A DNA stretch of 64,000 nt, taken from NCBI RefSeq assembly GCF_001467625.1, contig NZ_LNYB01000012.1, positions 30,623 to 94,622 of the forward strand, written 5' to 3'. The notes beneath the pieces were generated by a model. It was not told the DNA's origin. It searched no databases and worked only from the letters and a program-made list of their open reading frames with translations. Positions 18,857-28,652 of the stretch are shown one piece after another. Source of the stretch: Legionella feeleii. Lineage in GTDB: Bacteria; Pseudomonadota; Gammaproteobacteria; Legionellales; Legionellaceae. The translations under genes and the position numbers were made by a program. Every line of letters starts with the position of its first letter. Positions within the stretch are counted from its first letter, which is position 1.

Positions 18857-19381
18857 ATGGTGATTGATCGAGCCGGGTACCGGCTGAACGTTGGGATCAT
18901 TCTGGTCAACGGATCTGGCCGGGTGTTTTGGGGTAGGCGCTATGGTCATGATGCCTGGCAATTTCCGCAAGGGGGGCTTGCTACAGGCGAAACCTCATTA
19001 GAGGCCATGTATCGCGAATTGCGAGAAGAAATAGGCTTGGATAGAGAGGATATCGAAGTTTTAGGTTCGACCAAGCGCTGGCTCAAATACCGTCTGCCTA
19101 AGCAATATCTTCGCCATGGCAAAGAGCCTCTGGTGATTGGTCAAAAGCAAAAATGGTATTTATTAAAATTAGTTGCTTCTGAGCAGAAAGTTCGACTGGA
19201 TTTAAGTGATTCGCCGGAGTTTGATAGCTGGCGCTGGATTGATTATCACGAGCCGCAAGAGCAGGTTATTTTTTTCAAAAGACAAGTCTATGCTCAGGCC
19301 ATGAAAGAATTAGAGTACTTGTTAAAGAAACGTCGCACTCCATTTGGTGCACGCCGCAAGCGAGGTAATCATAGTCGATAA
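18857..19381 (+). CDS. rppH: RppH (NudH), RNA pyrophosphohydrolase
   Basis: RppH removes pyrophosphate from the 5' end of triphosphorylated mRNA, which starts RNase E-dependent decay. The 174-aa protein begins with the family N-terminus (IDRAGYRLNVGIIL) and has a complete Nudix box from Gly40 (GGLATGE...REEIGL). The basic C-terminus (RRTPFGARRKRGNHSR) is typical. It is immediately followed by ptsP with no gap, the same order as in E. coli. Confidence 0.96.
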   Translation: MVIDRAGYRLNVGIILVNGSGRVFWGRRYGHDAWQFPQGGLATGETSLEAMYRELREEIGLDREDIEVLGSTKRWLKYRLPKQYLRHGKEPLVIGQKQKWYLLKLVASEQKVRLDLSDSPEFDSWRWIDYHEPQEQVIFFKRQVYAQAMKELEYLLKKRRTPFGARRKRGNHSR

Positions 19382-21673
19382 ATGCTAAAAATATTAAAAC
19401 GAATTGTACAGGATGTAACCACAGCCACTCAATTAACCGATGCATTGACAATCCTGGTGCAACGAGTGCGCAAAGCAGTGAATGCTGATGCCGTTTCCGT
19501 TTTCCTTATTGATAACAAGCACGCCGAATATGTATTGATCGCCACAGAGGGCTTAAACAGGCAAGCAGAATCAAGAGTGCGTGTTGGATTAGACAGTGGT
19601 TTGATTGGTTTAGTGGGGCGTCGCGAAGAACCGATTAATATTGAAAATGCACCCTCGCATCCCGATTTTTACCAACATAGCCTGCTGGGTGAAGAGCATC
19701 TGAATGCTTTTCTAGGTGTACCGATCATTCAACATCGTAAATTGTATGGTGTACTAACCGTACAACAAAAAGAACAACGTTGTTTTGATGATGCTGAAGA
19801 AGCCTTTTTAATTACCTTGGCGGCGCAGCTTGGTGGTATTATTGCTCATGCTGAAGCAACAGGCGAATTAGCACAATTAACCCAGCCAAAACCCTTGGGA
19901 ACGGACAAGGTTGATTCGGCCCCCATGGCATTGACTGGTGTCGGTAGCGTGCCTGGTGTTGGTATTGGTACAGCCGTTGTTGTTTATCCTCCTGCTGACA
20001 TTGATGCAGTCCCCCGCCGTACTGTCGAAGATCTTGATGCCGAGCTGGCTGCTTTCTTTCATGCCTTACAAATGGCACGTGAAGATATGCAACGCTTAAG
20101 CAAGCGTATGAAAGCTACCGTTGATGAAGATGAGCATGCTTTATTCGATGTGTATTTGCGTATCCTGGATAAGGATAGTCTAGGTGCTGAAGTTGAACAT
20201 GTTATCCGGGAAGAACATCTTAGTGCCCAGGCCGCTTTGGCGGTTGTTATCAAAAAACATGTACAACTATTTGAAAGTATGGAGGATGACTATCTACGTG
20301 AACGAGCCTCTGATTTTCGTGATTTAGGTCGACGCGTACTTGCTGAGCTGCAATGGTCTCAACGGGAAGAAATAATCTACCCCCGACGAACTATCCTGAT
20401 TGGTGAAGAAATCACTGCTGCAGCATTAGCTGAAGTACCGGAGGGGTATTTGGTTGGGGTTGTATCTGCAAAAGGAGCAAATAACTCTCATGTTGCTATT
20501 TTAGCGCGTGCTTTGGGTGTGCCTACGGTCATGGGGGTTCGTGGACTTAAAATTGAACATTTATCGCGTCGTGCTGTTGTCGTTGATGGGTATTACGGCC
20601 ACGTTTATGTGTCGCCCTCGAAAACTGTTCTGGCAGAATTTAAAAAGGTGGCGCAAGAAGAGCAAGAATTAAATCAAAGCCTGGTGAGTTTACGAGATAA
20701 GCCTGCGGAAACACTGGATAACTACCGGGTCTCTTTACAAGTGAATACTGGACTGGCAATGGATGCGGGCTTATCGATGAGTGTTGGGGCAGAAGGGGTA
20801 GGGCTTTACCGCTCGGAAGTGCCGTTTATGAGCCGTGATCGGTTCCCCTCTGAAGATGAACAACATATTATCTATCGTCAGATTCTTAAAGCGTTTGCAC
20901 CACGATTTGTAACAATGCGGACGTTGGATATTGGCGGGGATAAAATACTTCCTTATTTTCCAGTAGAAGAAGATAACCCTTACTTGGGTTGGCGGGGCAT
21001 CCGTGTCACGCTCGATCATCCCGATGTTTTCTTGATGCAGGTGCGCGCAATGATGCGTGCCAGTGAAGAGCTGAATAATCTACGTATCATGTTACCCATG
21101 GTGACTACTTTAAGTGAGGTAGAAGAGGCTGCCTATCTGGTGGGGCAGGCTTATGAAGAATTGTTAGAAGAGGGGTATCGCATTGAAAGACCTAAACTGG
21201 GTGTTATGGTTGAAGTACCAGCAGCAGTTTATCTTGCGCGTGAATTAGCAAAGCGTGTTGATTTCCTATCTGTAGGTAGTAACGACTTAACGCAATATTT
21301 GCTGGCAGTTGACCGCAATAACGCACGTGTAGCAGGACTTTATGATGGGTTTCATCCAGCGATGCTACGGACCTTAATGAAAGTGGTAGAAGGTGGTCAT
21401 GCTGCGGGTATTGAAGTAAGTATTTGCGGCGAGATGGCCAGTGATCCTCTCGCTGTGATCCTATTGCTGGCAATGGGTTTTGATACTTTGAGTATGAACT
21501 CAACAAGCTTGCCGCGAGTTAAGTGGGTGATTCGTAATATTTCTCTCGCACAGGCGCGCAAAGTGTTGGCGGATGTGTTAGAACTTGAACATCCGGCTGA
21601 GATCAGACTGTATTTACAAAAAGCATTGGAGGACGAGGGCCTGGGTGGCTTAATCAGGGCAGGGAGATCGTGA
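19382..21673 (+). CDS. ptsP: PtsP, PEP-protein phosphotransferase of the nitrogen PTS (EI-Ntr)
   Basis: PtsP autophosphorylates from phosphoenolpyruvate and passes the phosphate to NPr, a regulatory relay. The 763-aa protein has an N-terminal GAF domain (about residues 1-150), the phosphohistidine swivelling domain with H370 in GANNSHVAILAR, and the PEP-binding barrel with catalytic C682 in ICGEMASDP. The stop overlaps the next gene by 4 bp. npr/ptsN are not in the window. Confidence 0.96.
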   Translation: MLKILKRIVQDVTTATQLTDALTILVQRVRKAVNADAVSVFLIDNKHAEYVLIATEGLNRQAESRVRVGLDSGLIGLVGRREEPINIENAPSHPDFYQHSLLGEEHLNAFLGVPIIQHRKLYGVLTVQQKEQRCFDDAEEAFLITLAAQLGGIIAHAEATGELAQLTQPKPLGTDKVDSAPMALTGVGSVPGVGIGTAVVVYPPADIDAVPRRTVEDLDAELAAFFHALQMAREDMQRLSKRMKATVDEDEHALFDVYLRILDKDSLGAEVEHVIREEHLSAQAALAVVIKKHVQLFESMEDDYLRERASDFRDLGRRVLAELQWSQREEIIYPRRTILIGEEITAAALAEVPEGYLVGVVSAKGANNSHVAILARALGVPTVMGVRGLKIEHLSRRAVVVDGYYGHVYVSPSKTVLAEFKKVAQEEQELNQSLVSLRDKPAETLDNYRVSLQVNTGLAMDAGLSMSVGAEGVGLYRSEVPFMSRDRFPSEDEQHIIYRQILKAFAPRFVTMRTLDIGGDKILPYFPVEEDNPYLGWRGIRVTLDHPDVFLMQVRAMMRASEELNNLRIMLPMVTTLSEVEEAAYLVGQAYEELLEEGYRIERPKLGVMVEVPAAVYLARELAKRVDFLSVGSNDLTQYLLAVDRNNARVAGLYDGFHPAMLRTLMKVVEGGHAAGIEVSICGEMASDPLAVILLLAMGFDTLSMNSTSLPRVKWVIRNISLAQARKVLADVLELEHPAEIRLYLQKALEDEGLGGLIRAGRS

Positions 21674-22476
21674 TTTTATCGGAAATAGCTGTGAATGGCG
21701 GCATTTATGCCTTGGCGGGTGCTTTTGCTGGCCTTATGTCAGGCCTTATGGGGATAGGAGGCGGTATCGTTGTGGTACCTGCATTGCTTTTTATTTTTCA
21801 ACATAATCCGGCTTTCCCTTCCAATTTGACGATGCATTTTGCTGCTGGAACTTCCCTGGCCGTTATGTTGTTCACCTCGCAGTCATCCATCCGCGCCCAT
21901 TATCGCCAGAGTGGTATTCAGTGGGGTGTTTATAATCGTTTATGGCCTGGTATTATAATCGGTGCGATAACTGGCGGGGTGCTTGCCGATCAATTGCCAA
22001 CGCGTTGGTTGGAGATACTATTTGGACTATTTTTGTTGTTTGTTGCTTTCAAGATGTTATCTGGCATGCAAATCACTCGCCCACAGCAATTTCCTCGCCC
22101 CTGGATTAACAATTTGATAAGTTTCTTAATCGGTTGTAAATCGGGGTTATTAGGGGTTGGCGGTGGAACAGTCATTATTCCCTATCTTAGCTATTGTGGT
22201 ATGGAAATGCCGAAAATTGCGCCAGTATCGGCCTTATGTACAATGACGGTTGCAATTATTGGCACCATAACATTTATAATGACCGGTCTAAATGAGGTTG
22301 GCTTGCCAGCTTACACAACCGGCTATATTTATTGGCCAGCAGTATTGTGTATAGCTATTCCAAGCAGTATTTTTGCTCCTGTCGGGGCGAAATTGACGTA
22401 TGTTTTGCCCATTAAGCATTTGAAATATGGGTTTGTTGTTATCCTGGTTTTCACTGCCATCAACTTATTAATTTAA
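21670..22476 (+). CDS. TauE/SafE-family permease
   Basis: The 268-aa polytopic membrane protein has a duplicated architecture typical of TSUP (TauE/SafE/YfcA) transporters: the glycine-rich motif [20 protein letters not shown] near residue 22 recurs in divergent form as [19 protein letters not shown] near residue 155. Family members export or import sulfur-containing anions or organic acids; the substrate is not deducible here. It starts at GTG 21670, overlapping ptsP by 4 bp. A permease of this family sits between ptsP and lgt in many gammaproteobacteria. Confidence 0.9.
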   Translation: MILSEIAVNGGIYALAGAFAGLMSGLMGIGGGIVVVPALLFIFQHNPAFPSNLTMHFAAGTSLAVMLFTSQSSIRAHYRQSGIQWGVYNRLWPGIIIGAITGGVLADQLPTRWLEILFGLFLLFVAFKMLSGMQITRPQQFPRPWINNLISFLIGCKSGLLGVGGGTVIIPYLSYCGMEMPKIAPVSALCTMTVAIIGTITFIMTGLNEVGLPAYTTGYIYWPAVLCIAIPSSIFAPVGAKLTYVLPIKHLKYGFVVILVFTAINLLI

Positions 22477-22499
22477 AGGATTTTTTTAGAGGTAATTGT

Positions 22500-23273
22500 A
22501 TGCTGCCCTTCCCGGCTATTGATCCTGTTGCATTCTCTCTAGGTCCTATCAAGGTGCATTGGTATGGTCTGATGTATTTGGCTGGCTTTTTTATCGCTTG
22601 GCTTTTAGCCCACTTGCGGGTGAAGCTTTACCATCTGGATTGGACTTCTGAGCAAATTAGCGATTTAATTTTTTATTCTGCTCTGGGCGTCATTATTGGC
22701 GGCCGGCTAGGTTATATGTTGTTTTACAATACACAGCATTTATTTACCAGGCCTTGGGATTTATTGAAGTTATGGGAGGGTGGTATGTCCTTTCATGGCG
22801 GTTTGCTTGGGGTCGCTGTAGCAATGTTCCTGTTTGCCCGTAAAGTTAAAAAACCCTTTGTAGAGATCACAGATTTTCTTGCTCCCTTAGTACCTTTGGG
22901 GCTTGCTGCAGGTCGTATCGGTAATTTTATTAATGGAGAGTTGTGGGGGCGCGTTACCGACGTGCCCTGGGCTATAGTCTTTCCCCATTCCGATGGACAA
23001 CCCCGCCATCCTTCCCAATTATATGAATTTGGCTTGGAAGGTCTTGCTTTATTTATCTTTCTGTGGTGGTATGCTGCCAAACCGAGGCCTAAGGGTGCTA
23101 TATCAGCAATGTTCTTAATTGGTTATGCCATTTGCCGTTTAATTGCTGAGTGTTTTCGCCAGCCTGATGCGCAGTTAGGTTATATTGCCTTTGATTGGTT
23201 AACAATGGGACAATTATTATCTATCCCGATGTTAGTGGCAGGTTTATGTTTATTCCGGTGGGCTAAACGATGA
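22500..23273 (+). CDS. lgt: Lgt, prolipoprotein diacylglyceryl transferase
   Basis: Lgt attaches diacylglycerol from phosphatidylglycerol to the lipobox cysteine of prolipoproteins in the inner membrane. The 257-aa protein has about seven hydrophobic helices, the HGGLLG motif near residue 100 and the signature [14 protein letters not shown] near residue 140. It overlaps thyA by 4 bp (ATGA), the usual lgt-thyA coupling. Confidence 0.97.
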   Translation: MLPFPAIDPVAFSLGPIKVHWYGLMYLAGFFIAWLLAHLRVKLYHLDWTSEQISDLIFYSALGVIIGGRLGYMLFYNTQHLFTRPWDLLKLWEGGMSFHGGLLGVAVAMFLFARKVKKPFVEITDFLAPLVPLGLAAGRIGNFINGELWGRVTDVPWAIVFPHSDGQPRHPSQLYEFGLEGLALFIFLWWYAAKPRPKGAISAMFLIGYAICRLIAECFRQPDAQLGYIAFDWLTMGQLLSIPMLVAGLCLFRWAKR

Positions 23274-24064
23274 AGACATATTTGCAATTTCTCCAACACA
23301 TTTTAGAGCATGGGACAAAAAAATCAGATAGAACAGGCACCGGGACCCTATCTGTTTTTGGCTATCAGATGCGTTTTAATCTGGCGGATGGCTTTCCTTT
23401 GCTTACCACTAAAAAATTACACACGCGCAGCATTATTCATGAATTGCTCTGGTTTCTGCGGGGTGAAACCAATATTGCTTATCTGAATGAGAATGGCGTA
23501 ACTATTTGGGACGAATGGGCAGATAGTAAGGGGGATTTAGGTCCTGTCTATGGCCGCCAATGGCGTTCCTGGCCTACACCGGATGGCCGCTCTATCGATC
23601 AATTGATGGAAGTCGTTACCCAAATCAAGACAAATCCCGACTCTCGTCGTCTCCTTGTAAGCGCCTGGAATGTTGGTGAACTGGACAAGATGGCTTTAAT
23701 GCCTTGTCATGCCTTATTTCAATTTTATGTTGCAGATAATCGTCTTTCTTGCCAATTGTACCAGCGTTCGGCGGATGTTTTTTTAGGTGTGCCTTTTAAT
23801 ATCGCTTCCTATTCCTTACTTACTCACATGATGGCAGAGCAATGCAATCTGGACGTGGGGGAATTCATTTGGACTGGTGGCGATTGCCATTTGTATTTAA
23901 ATCATCTTGAGCAAGCACGTACTCAGTTGGAGCGCACCCCTTTACCGTTACCTCAACTTGTTATTAAACAAAAAGCACCTTCACTTTTTGATTATCAGTT
24001 TGCTGATTTTGAATTTCGGAATTATCAATCCCATCCGGCTATCAAAGCCCCTATTGCTGTTTAA
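23270..24064 (+). CDS. thyA: ThyA, thymidylate synthase
   Basis: ThyA methylates dUMP to dTMP with methylene-tetrahydrofolate. The 264-aa protein has catalytic C146 in [11 protein letters not shown] and the dUMP-binding motif [20 protein letters not shown]. It ends with the standard family C-terminus (KAPIAV). It is the last gene of the rppH-ptsP-permease-lgt-thyA block. Confidence 0.98.
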   Translation: MKTYLQFLQHILEHGTKKSDRTGTGTLSVFGYQMRFNLADGFPLLTTKKLHTRSIIHELLWFLRGETNIAYLNENGVTIWDEWADSKGDLGPVYGRQWRSWPTPDGRSIDQLMEVVTQIKTNPDSRRLLVSAWNVGELDKMALMPCHALFQFYVADNRLSCQLYQRSADVFLGVPFNIASYSLLTHMMAEQCNLDVGEFIWTGGDCHLYLNHLEQARTQLERTPLPLPQLVIKQKAPSLFDYQFADFEFRNYQSHPAIKAPIAV

Positions 24065-24231
24065 AGGGGCTGCTACAAGGTATGCTGCAGTGCCTATGTT
24101 TACTGATTGATATCTAGATAAATTTTATTGGCCGGGCAGCCATTTCTTGCAGAGAAGGCACCAGTAATTTTGTTATTCGCCCATAATATGGTTTAATATT
24201 GTCCTTCTTGCTTTTTATTGGGTCTGTAATT

Positions 24232-24501
24232 GTGAAGAAACTAATAGTCATTCTGAGTGCTGTATTGTGCCTAACGCTGGGGCATGCCAGTAAGTTGAGT
24301 AAATATTTAAACAAAATGGAAGCCAACGATAAAGCACGTCAAGCCCAGGAATGGCAGCAAGATATGAATTTTGGCGATTTTGCTTTCCGATTGGATAAAC
24401 GTTATGTTGACGATCGTGGCCAGCATTGCCGTGATTATGTTTTTAGATCACGCAGTAATCCTTATCGCCATGGCTATTATAGCGTTTGTGACGAGCGTTA
24501 A
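24232..24501 (+). CDS. Small secreted protein of unknown function
   Basis: Starting at GTG 24232 the product is 89 aa with a classical signal peptide (KKLIVILSAVLCLTLGHA, cleavage after Ala). The mature part is about 70 residues and ends with a two-cysteine module (HCRDYVFRS...YYSVCDER). That ending loosely resembles the C-terminus of 17-kDa surface-antigen-type proteins (C-R-x-Y...VC), but this is a weak inference. A TTG at 24199 would only add 11 residues before the signal. A 12-bp hairpin follows directly. Confidence 0.65.
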   Translation: MKKLIVILSAVLCLTLGHASKLSKYLNKMEANDKARQAQEWQQDMNFGDFAFRLDKRYVDDRGQHCRDYVFRSRSNPYRHGYYSVCDER

Positions 24502-24508
24502 TTTTTTA

Positions 24509-24541
24509 CCATTAAGCGGTGATTTTTCTACCGCTTAATGG
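24509..24541. repeat. 12-bp inverted repeat between convergent genes
   Basis: Arms CCATTAAGCGGT (24509-24520) and its exact complement (24530-24541) enclose a 9-nt spacer. There is no U-tract on either strand after the stem, so it is a hairpin that may protect 3' ends rather than a textbook terminator. Confidence 0.75.
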
Positions 24542-24561
24542 GGAGTACCGAGTATGCCAAG

Positions 24562-25503
24562 CTAGTTTTTATAAGCGATAACAGTTGGGAACAGTTTTGC
24601 TTTGTCATAAAAAAACTTAATATCGGTGTACCCCAGGCTCGTCAGTTGTTTTTTAGTTAACGCAGTAGAGCGGTAACATTGGAATTTTGCGGCCATGAGG
24701 TCGGCAAAAAGAATTTTCTGCAATAACAAATCCTTTTGGTTAATCACAGAGAAATCCCATTCGCAGTGTTCGGTAAGGGTTGGCGGAGGTGTGAGAAAAC
24801 TGGTGACTAATTTCCCGCCTGATTTCAAAGCTTGGTAAAAAAGGCGAAATAACTCCATCACTTTTTCATCCTCAGGCTCATAAATGGTTAGACCATTACT
24901 CGAAATTAAATCGAATTCATTGTGGAAATCCAATTCCCAAGCATCTTGCTGATAAAATTTCACTAGATGGTTTAAGCCACGTTGTTCTGCCAACTGAGTG
25001 GCATCCTTTAAAGTAGCTGAGTCATAATCAAACCCGATGAGTTCAATATCATGGACCGATTCTAGATTAAGGTATAAAAGTTCCCCCATTAAGCCGCAGG
25101 GAATACAGGCAAGTTTGGCGCCGTTGAGTACTTTTTCCTGATTTTCTTGCAAGAAAATTTGACAGCGTTCTTGTGTTGCAAGAATTATAGGAGAGCGGTC
25201 GAGAATAAACGCTTCCAACTCCGTAAAGGGTTGGCCGCGGTTGTTTTTGCCAGTTTTACGCCCAGTTTGAGGGTGATAGAGCATGTAATGAGTCCAGTAA
25301 CCATTAATCCCCTGGTTTTGTAATAAAAAACGGCCGAAATCAAATTCCGCTAATTGGTTAAGCAAATCAAGTTGTCCTGCTACGGTAATATAAGGTTTAT
25401 CACCTTCCTGTTTAATTCGGGCTGCAATTTTATCAACAACGACAGCTAGTGTTTCCTCTGCGATGTTGTGGGAGATTAGATGCGGTTGCTCTATATTGGC
25501 CAT
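24562..25503 (-). CDS. Class I SAM-dependent methyltransferase, substrate unknown
   Basis: The 313-aa protein has a Rossmann methyltransferase core beginning near residue 130 (GAKLACIPCGLMGELLYLNL as motif I, IELIGFDYDSATL as motif II, then FDLISSNGLTIYEP). The N-terminal 110 residues form an extra helical region containing the segment GINGYWTHYMLYHPQTGRKTG. Motif I has Pro-Cys-Gly in place of the usual Gly-x-Gly start. A specific substrate cannot be given. It is separated by 78 bp from the upstream thioesterase gene. Confidence 0.8.
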   Translation of the reverse strand: MANIEQPHLISHNIAEETLAVVVDKIAARIKQEGDKPYITVAGQLDLLNQLAEFDFGRFLLQNQGINGYWTHYMLYHPQTGRKTGKNNRGQPFTELEAFILDRSPIILATQERCQIFLQENQEKVLNGAKLACIPCGLMGELLYLNLESVHDIELIGFDYDSATLKDATQLAEQRGLNHLVKFYQQDAWELDFHNEFDLISSNGLTIYEPEDEKVMELFRLFYQALKSGGKLVTSFLTPPPTLTEHCEWDFSVINQKDLLLQKILFADLMAAKFQCYRSTALTKKQLTSLGYTDIKFFYDKAKLFPTVIAYKN

Positions 25504-25581
25504 GAAGAGTCCTAAATAAAAGGTGAATAAATAGTCTGCTGCTTTGCAGGTTATAAAAATAAGCGCTTAATCTTAAAATGG

Positions 25582-25974
25582 CTAAAATAAATTTCGTATT
25601 GAATCGGGTATAGGGACAGATTGATTGGCGCGATAATCCACCCAGACTATTTTACTTGTTCCTTGGGTCATCAAGGTTTCGCCTTGGTATAAATCATGAT
25701 CCATCGTAATACTGGAACGACCGAGAGTGTGAACGCTGCTCTTTATTGTCAAGGTTGCCGGATAAACGATTGGTTTTAGAAAAGTGCAAGCGACATGAAT
25801 GACGACAGGACCGACTTGTTGTTTCATATCCAAATTTAGGCTTTCCAACCACTCAATACGAGCCTGCTGGAAGTAATCAAAGTAGCGGCCATTATTCACA
25901 TGGCCCAATGCATCCATATCACCCCATTCAATGGCAAACGTTTTTTGGTGTACAGTTATCTTCGTGTCAGTCAT
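25582..25974 (-). CDS. Hotdog-fold acyl-CoA thioesterase (YbgC-like)
   Basis: The 130-aa protein is a 4HBT-type thioesterase. It carries the family motif WGDMDALGHVNNGRYFDYFQ at residues 17-36, where the conserved Asp and the HVNN segment form the active site. It probably hydrolyses acyl-CoA or acyl-ACP thioesters in the cytoplasm. It overlaps the priA stop by 4 bp and is the last gene of a leftward operon. Confidence 0.88.
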   Translation of the reverse strand: MTDTKITVHQKTFAIEWGDMDALGHVNNGRYFDYFQQARIEWLESLNLDMKQQVGPVVIHVACTFLKPIVYPATLTIKSSVHTLGRSSITMDHDLYQGETLMTQGTSKIVWVDYRANQSVPIPDSIRNLF

Positions 25975-28151
25975 GATAAATCCATAGGGTCAATATCCAC
26001 ATTCCAGCGGATATTATTGCTTAATTTATTTATTGTTAACCACTCTCTCAACGCCGTCAATGTGGCTTGCAAAAGGGTACGTGAGGGCGATTTAATAAGT
26101 AATTGCATACGATGTTGCTCGGCTTTACGAGCTAAGGGAGCAGGTGCCGGGCCTAAGATTTTAAGTTTTTGATGAAATAATTGTGCTTTGATTGCATGCA
26201 GAAATTCCAACACTTTACTTGTCTGTTTATCTTGGGCTCGGATCACTGCCAGAAAATGATAGGGCGGTAGTTCAGCTTCGCGACGCTCTGCTAATAAGGC
26301 GGTGGCAAACGACTCATAACCTTCCTGAATGAGGCGATTGAGCAAAGGATGTTGTGGTATATGCGTTTGGATAATGACCTGGCCGGCATATTGAGCGCGG
26401 CCGGCGCGGCCGGCGACCTGGACTAGCAGCTGGCCAAGGCGCTCAATGGCACGAAAATCCTGATTATAAAATCCGGCATCGGCATCCAGGACGACCACCA
26501 GGGTCAAGCGAGGGAAATGATGGCCTTTAGCGAGCATTTGTGTTCCCACAATTAATTGGGCCTCGCCGTTGTGAATGCTTGTAAGATGCTTATTCAAAGC
26601 ATCTTTTTTTTGAATCTCATCGCGATCGATACGCAGAAGCTTGGTCTGAGGAAATTGTTCGGCCAAATACTCATGAATTCGTTGAGTACCGGCTCCGATG
26701 GGTAGTAATTCTTTACCATGGCAATGCAGACAATGGTGCGGAATCGCTTTTGTTGCTCCGCAATGGTGGCATATAAGGCGTCCCGATTGGCGGTGCAGAG
26801 TTAGATGACTATCACAAGCAGAGCAATCAGCCATCCAGCCACATTGGTGGCATAATAGAACAGGAGAAAAGCCCCGCCGATTAATAAAAACCAGTACCTG
26901 ATTACCTTGCTTGAGATGTTCAGCAATTGTATTGATGGTATTGGCAGCCAGTCCGTGTTGCAATGGTTTGTTGCGAATGTCGATTAGCTGATAATGGAGT
27001 GGTGAACTGTCGAGTGCCTTGTGATTTAAACGCAAAAGAGAGTATTTTTTTTGTGTGCAATTATGCATACTTTCCAGACTTGGTGTGGCAGAGCCTAGAA
27101 TAATAGGAATATTGGCTAAATGAGCACGCATTAGGCCGGTGTCGCGAGCGGAGTAACGGACTCCCTCCATTTGCTTTAGGGAGCTATCATGTTCCTCATC
27201 GACAATAATTAAGCCTAAAGCAGGCATTGGGGTAAAAATAGCAGTTCGTGTACCTATTACCAGCTTTACTAAATTATCTTTCGCCAGCTGCCAAGCGAAT
27301 TGCCTTTCGCTTTCATTTAAATTCGAATGAAGGACTGCCATAGGCTCTTTGAATCGTGCTTGAAACCTTGCCAATAGCTGGGGTGTTAATCCGATTTCAG
27401 GCACTAAAACCAGGACCTGCCGATTTTCGGCCAATACCTTGGCAATGGTTTGCAGGTAGACTTCCGTTTTACCACTACCAGTTACGCCATGTAACAAGAA
27501 ACAATGATAGGCATGTAATTGCTGAGTAATGGCTTGCACAGCAATGGCTTGCTCATTATTTAAGGCGAGAGGTTTATCAGTGGTTTCTTGCCCAGAGCAA
27601 GGTAAGTTAATTTTTTGCACCAGGGTAATTGCTTTAACTGCCAGAAGCGCATCAATTTGTGTGGAATTGAATCCTTCCTGCACTAATAATTTTTTGCTTA
27701 AAGGGATAGTTTGATTATTTAAAAAATCAATCAGTGCATGCTGCTTATGTGCCCGGTTCGCTATTAATGTATGTGCTTCCTCTGCAGCTAAGGCCAATTG
27801 ATAATAATCAGCAAGTGGTAATTGGCTGTTTTGCCCCAAACGATATTTTTTGGGCAAGGCCAGTGGAATAACCTCTGATAGCGGTGCCTGATAGTAATTA
27901 GCTACCCATTGACATAAGGTGAGCATTGTTTCATTTAAGAGTGGTTGCTCATCAATGACTGCTGATATGGATTTAATAGAATCATAAGTTTTTGCAGAGG
28001 AGCCTTGGCCAACGACCACTCCCAGGCGTGTTTTTTGACGAAAAGGAACCCATACCCGAGCCCCAATACAAGGTGAAAAGTCAGTCGCTAGATAATCGAA
28101 ATAATCCCGACTGGTATGCGGGATACAAACCCTGTAGATTGTTGCTGCCAT
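25971..28151 (-). CDS. priA: PriA, primosomal replication-restart helicase
   Basis: PriA recognises stalled forks and reloads the replisome. The 726-aa protein has Walker A in GVTGSGKTEVY (about residue 220), the DEEH box (IIVDEEHDSS), helicase motifs such as LGSATPSLES, and the zinc-binding cysteine cluster (CHQCGWMADCSACDSHL, then CHHCGA and CLHCHG) near residues 430-475. Its start lies directly against the stop of the PTPS-like gene. Confidence 0.97.
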   Translation of the reverse strand: MAATIYRVCIPHTSRDYFDYLATDFSPCIGARVWVPFRQKTRLGVVVGQGSSAKTYDSIKSISAVIDEQPLLNETMLTLCQWVANYYQAPLSEVIPLALPKKYRLGQNSQLPLADYYQLALAAEEAHTLIANRAHKQHALIDFLNNQTIPLSKKLLVQEGFNSTQIDALLAVKAITLVQKINLPCSGQETTDKPLALNNEQAIAVQAITQQLHAYHCFLLHGVTGSGKTEVYLQTIAKVLAENRQVLVLVPEIGLTPQLLARFQARFKEPMAVLHSNLNESERQFAWQLAKDNLVKLVIGTRTAIFTPMPALGLIIVDEEHDSSLKQMEGVRYSARDTGLMRAHLANIPIILGSATPSLESMHNCTQKKYSLLRLNHKALDSSPLHYQLIDIRNKPLQHGLAANTINTIAEHLKQGNQVLVFINRRGFSPVLLCHQCGWMADCSACDSHLTLHRQSGRLICHHCGATKAIPHHCLHCHGKELLPIGAGTQRIHEYLAEQFPQTKLLRIDRDEIQKKDALNKHLTSIHNGEAQLIVGTQMLAKGHHFPRLTLVVVLDADAGFYNQDFRAIERLGQLLVQVAGRAGRAQYAGQVIIQTHIPQHPLLNRLIQEGYESFATALLAERREAELPPYHFLAVIRAQDKQTSKVLEFLHAIKAQLFHQKLKILGPAPAPLARKAEQHRMQLLIKSPSRTLLQATLTALREWLTINKLSNNIRWNVDIDPMDLS

Positions 28152-28652
28152 CTAGCTGCGCTGCCACTCATGACTCGCTGATTGTCCGGGAGCTGAAAAA
28201 ACTTTAACAACGATTTTTTCTATGCGATGGCGATCCAATTCGGTCTTGTCTTTAATTAATTCCTCAACGAACCAACGTGATAGCTCTTCAACTGTAATAT
28301 TGGTCAGTGGCATAAGAGTAACATCTTCTTTTAAAAACGGTATTCGCTTGTGGTTAAAAGTAAAATAGTAATGCTCGTTATCTTCTGAGAATTGCAAGAA
28401 AGGCGAAAATTGTGGCATTAGGAAGGTTTGATTTAAATGATTACATAATTTATAAATGCGCTCTTTATAATAGCGGTAGTCAAACGTCATCCCATTTTCT
28501 TCGACCCAAGTGGTCAGAGCGAGATAAACCGTATACATATGACCATGCAGTGGTTCACGCTCAGTTGCGGAAAAAATGGTGGTATGTCCTGCTGAGAATT
28601 TCATTGATTCTTTTTGTAGCTCAACAGTGGTTAAATATTTTTTCATGATCAT
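28152..28652 (-). CDS. 6-pyruvoyl-tetrahydropterin synthase (PTPS/QueD) family protein, non-canonical
   Basis: The 166-aa protein has the three zinc-ligand histidines of the family: H23 in FSAGHTT, and H36 and H38 in PLHGHMY. Canonical QueD has a catalytic Cys in C-x-x-x-HGH; that position is R32 here, with Glu at 31 and 33. The C-terminal E-T-P motif that binds the pterin is also replaced (VKVFSAPGQSAS). It is thus unlikely to be an ordinary QueD. Location beside a FolM-like pteridine reductase gene suggests a pterin pathway, possibly tetrahydromonapterin-like cofactor synthesis, which is inference. It overlaps the upstream MidA-like gene by 4 bp. Confidence 0.75.
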   Translation of the reverse strand: MIMKKYLTTVELQKESMKFSAGHTTIFSATEREPLHGHMYTVYLALTTWVEENGMTFDYRYYKERIYKLCNHLNQTFLMPQFSPFLQFSEDNEHYYFTFNHKRIPFLKEDVTLMPLTNITVEELSRWFVEELIKDKTELDRHRIEKIVVKVFSAPGQSASHEWQRS

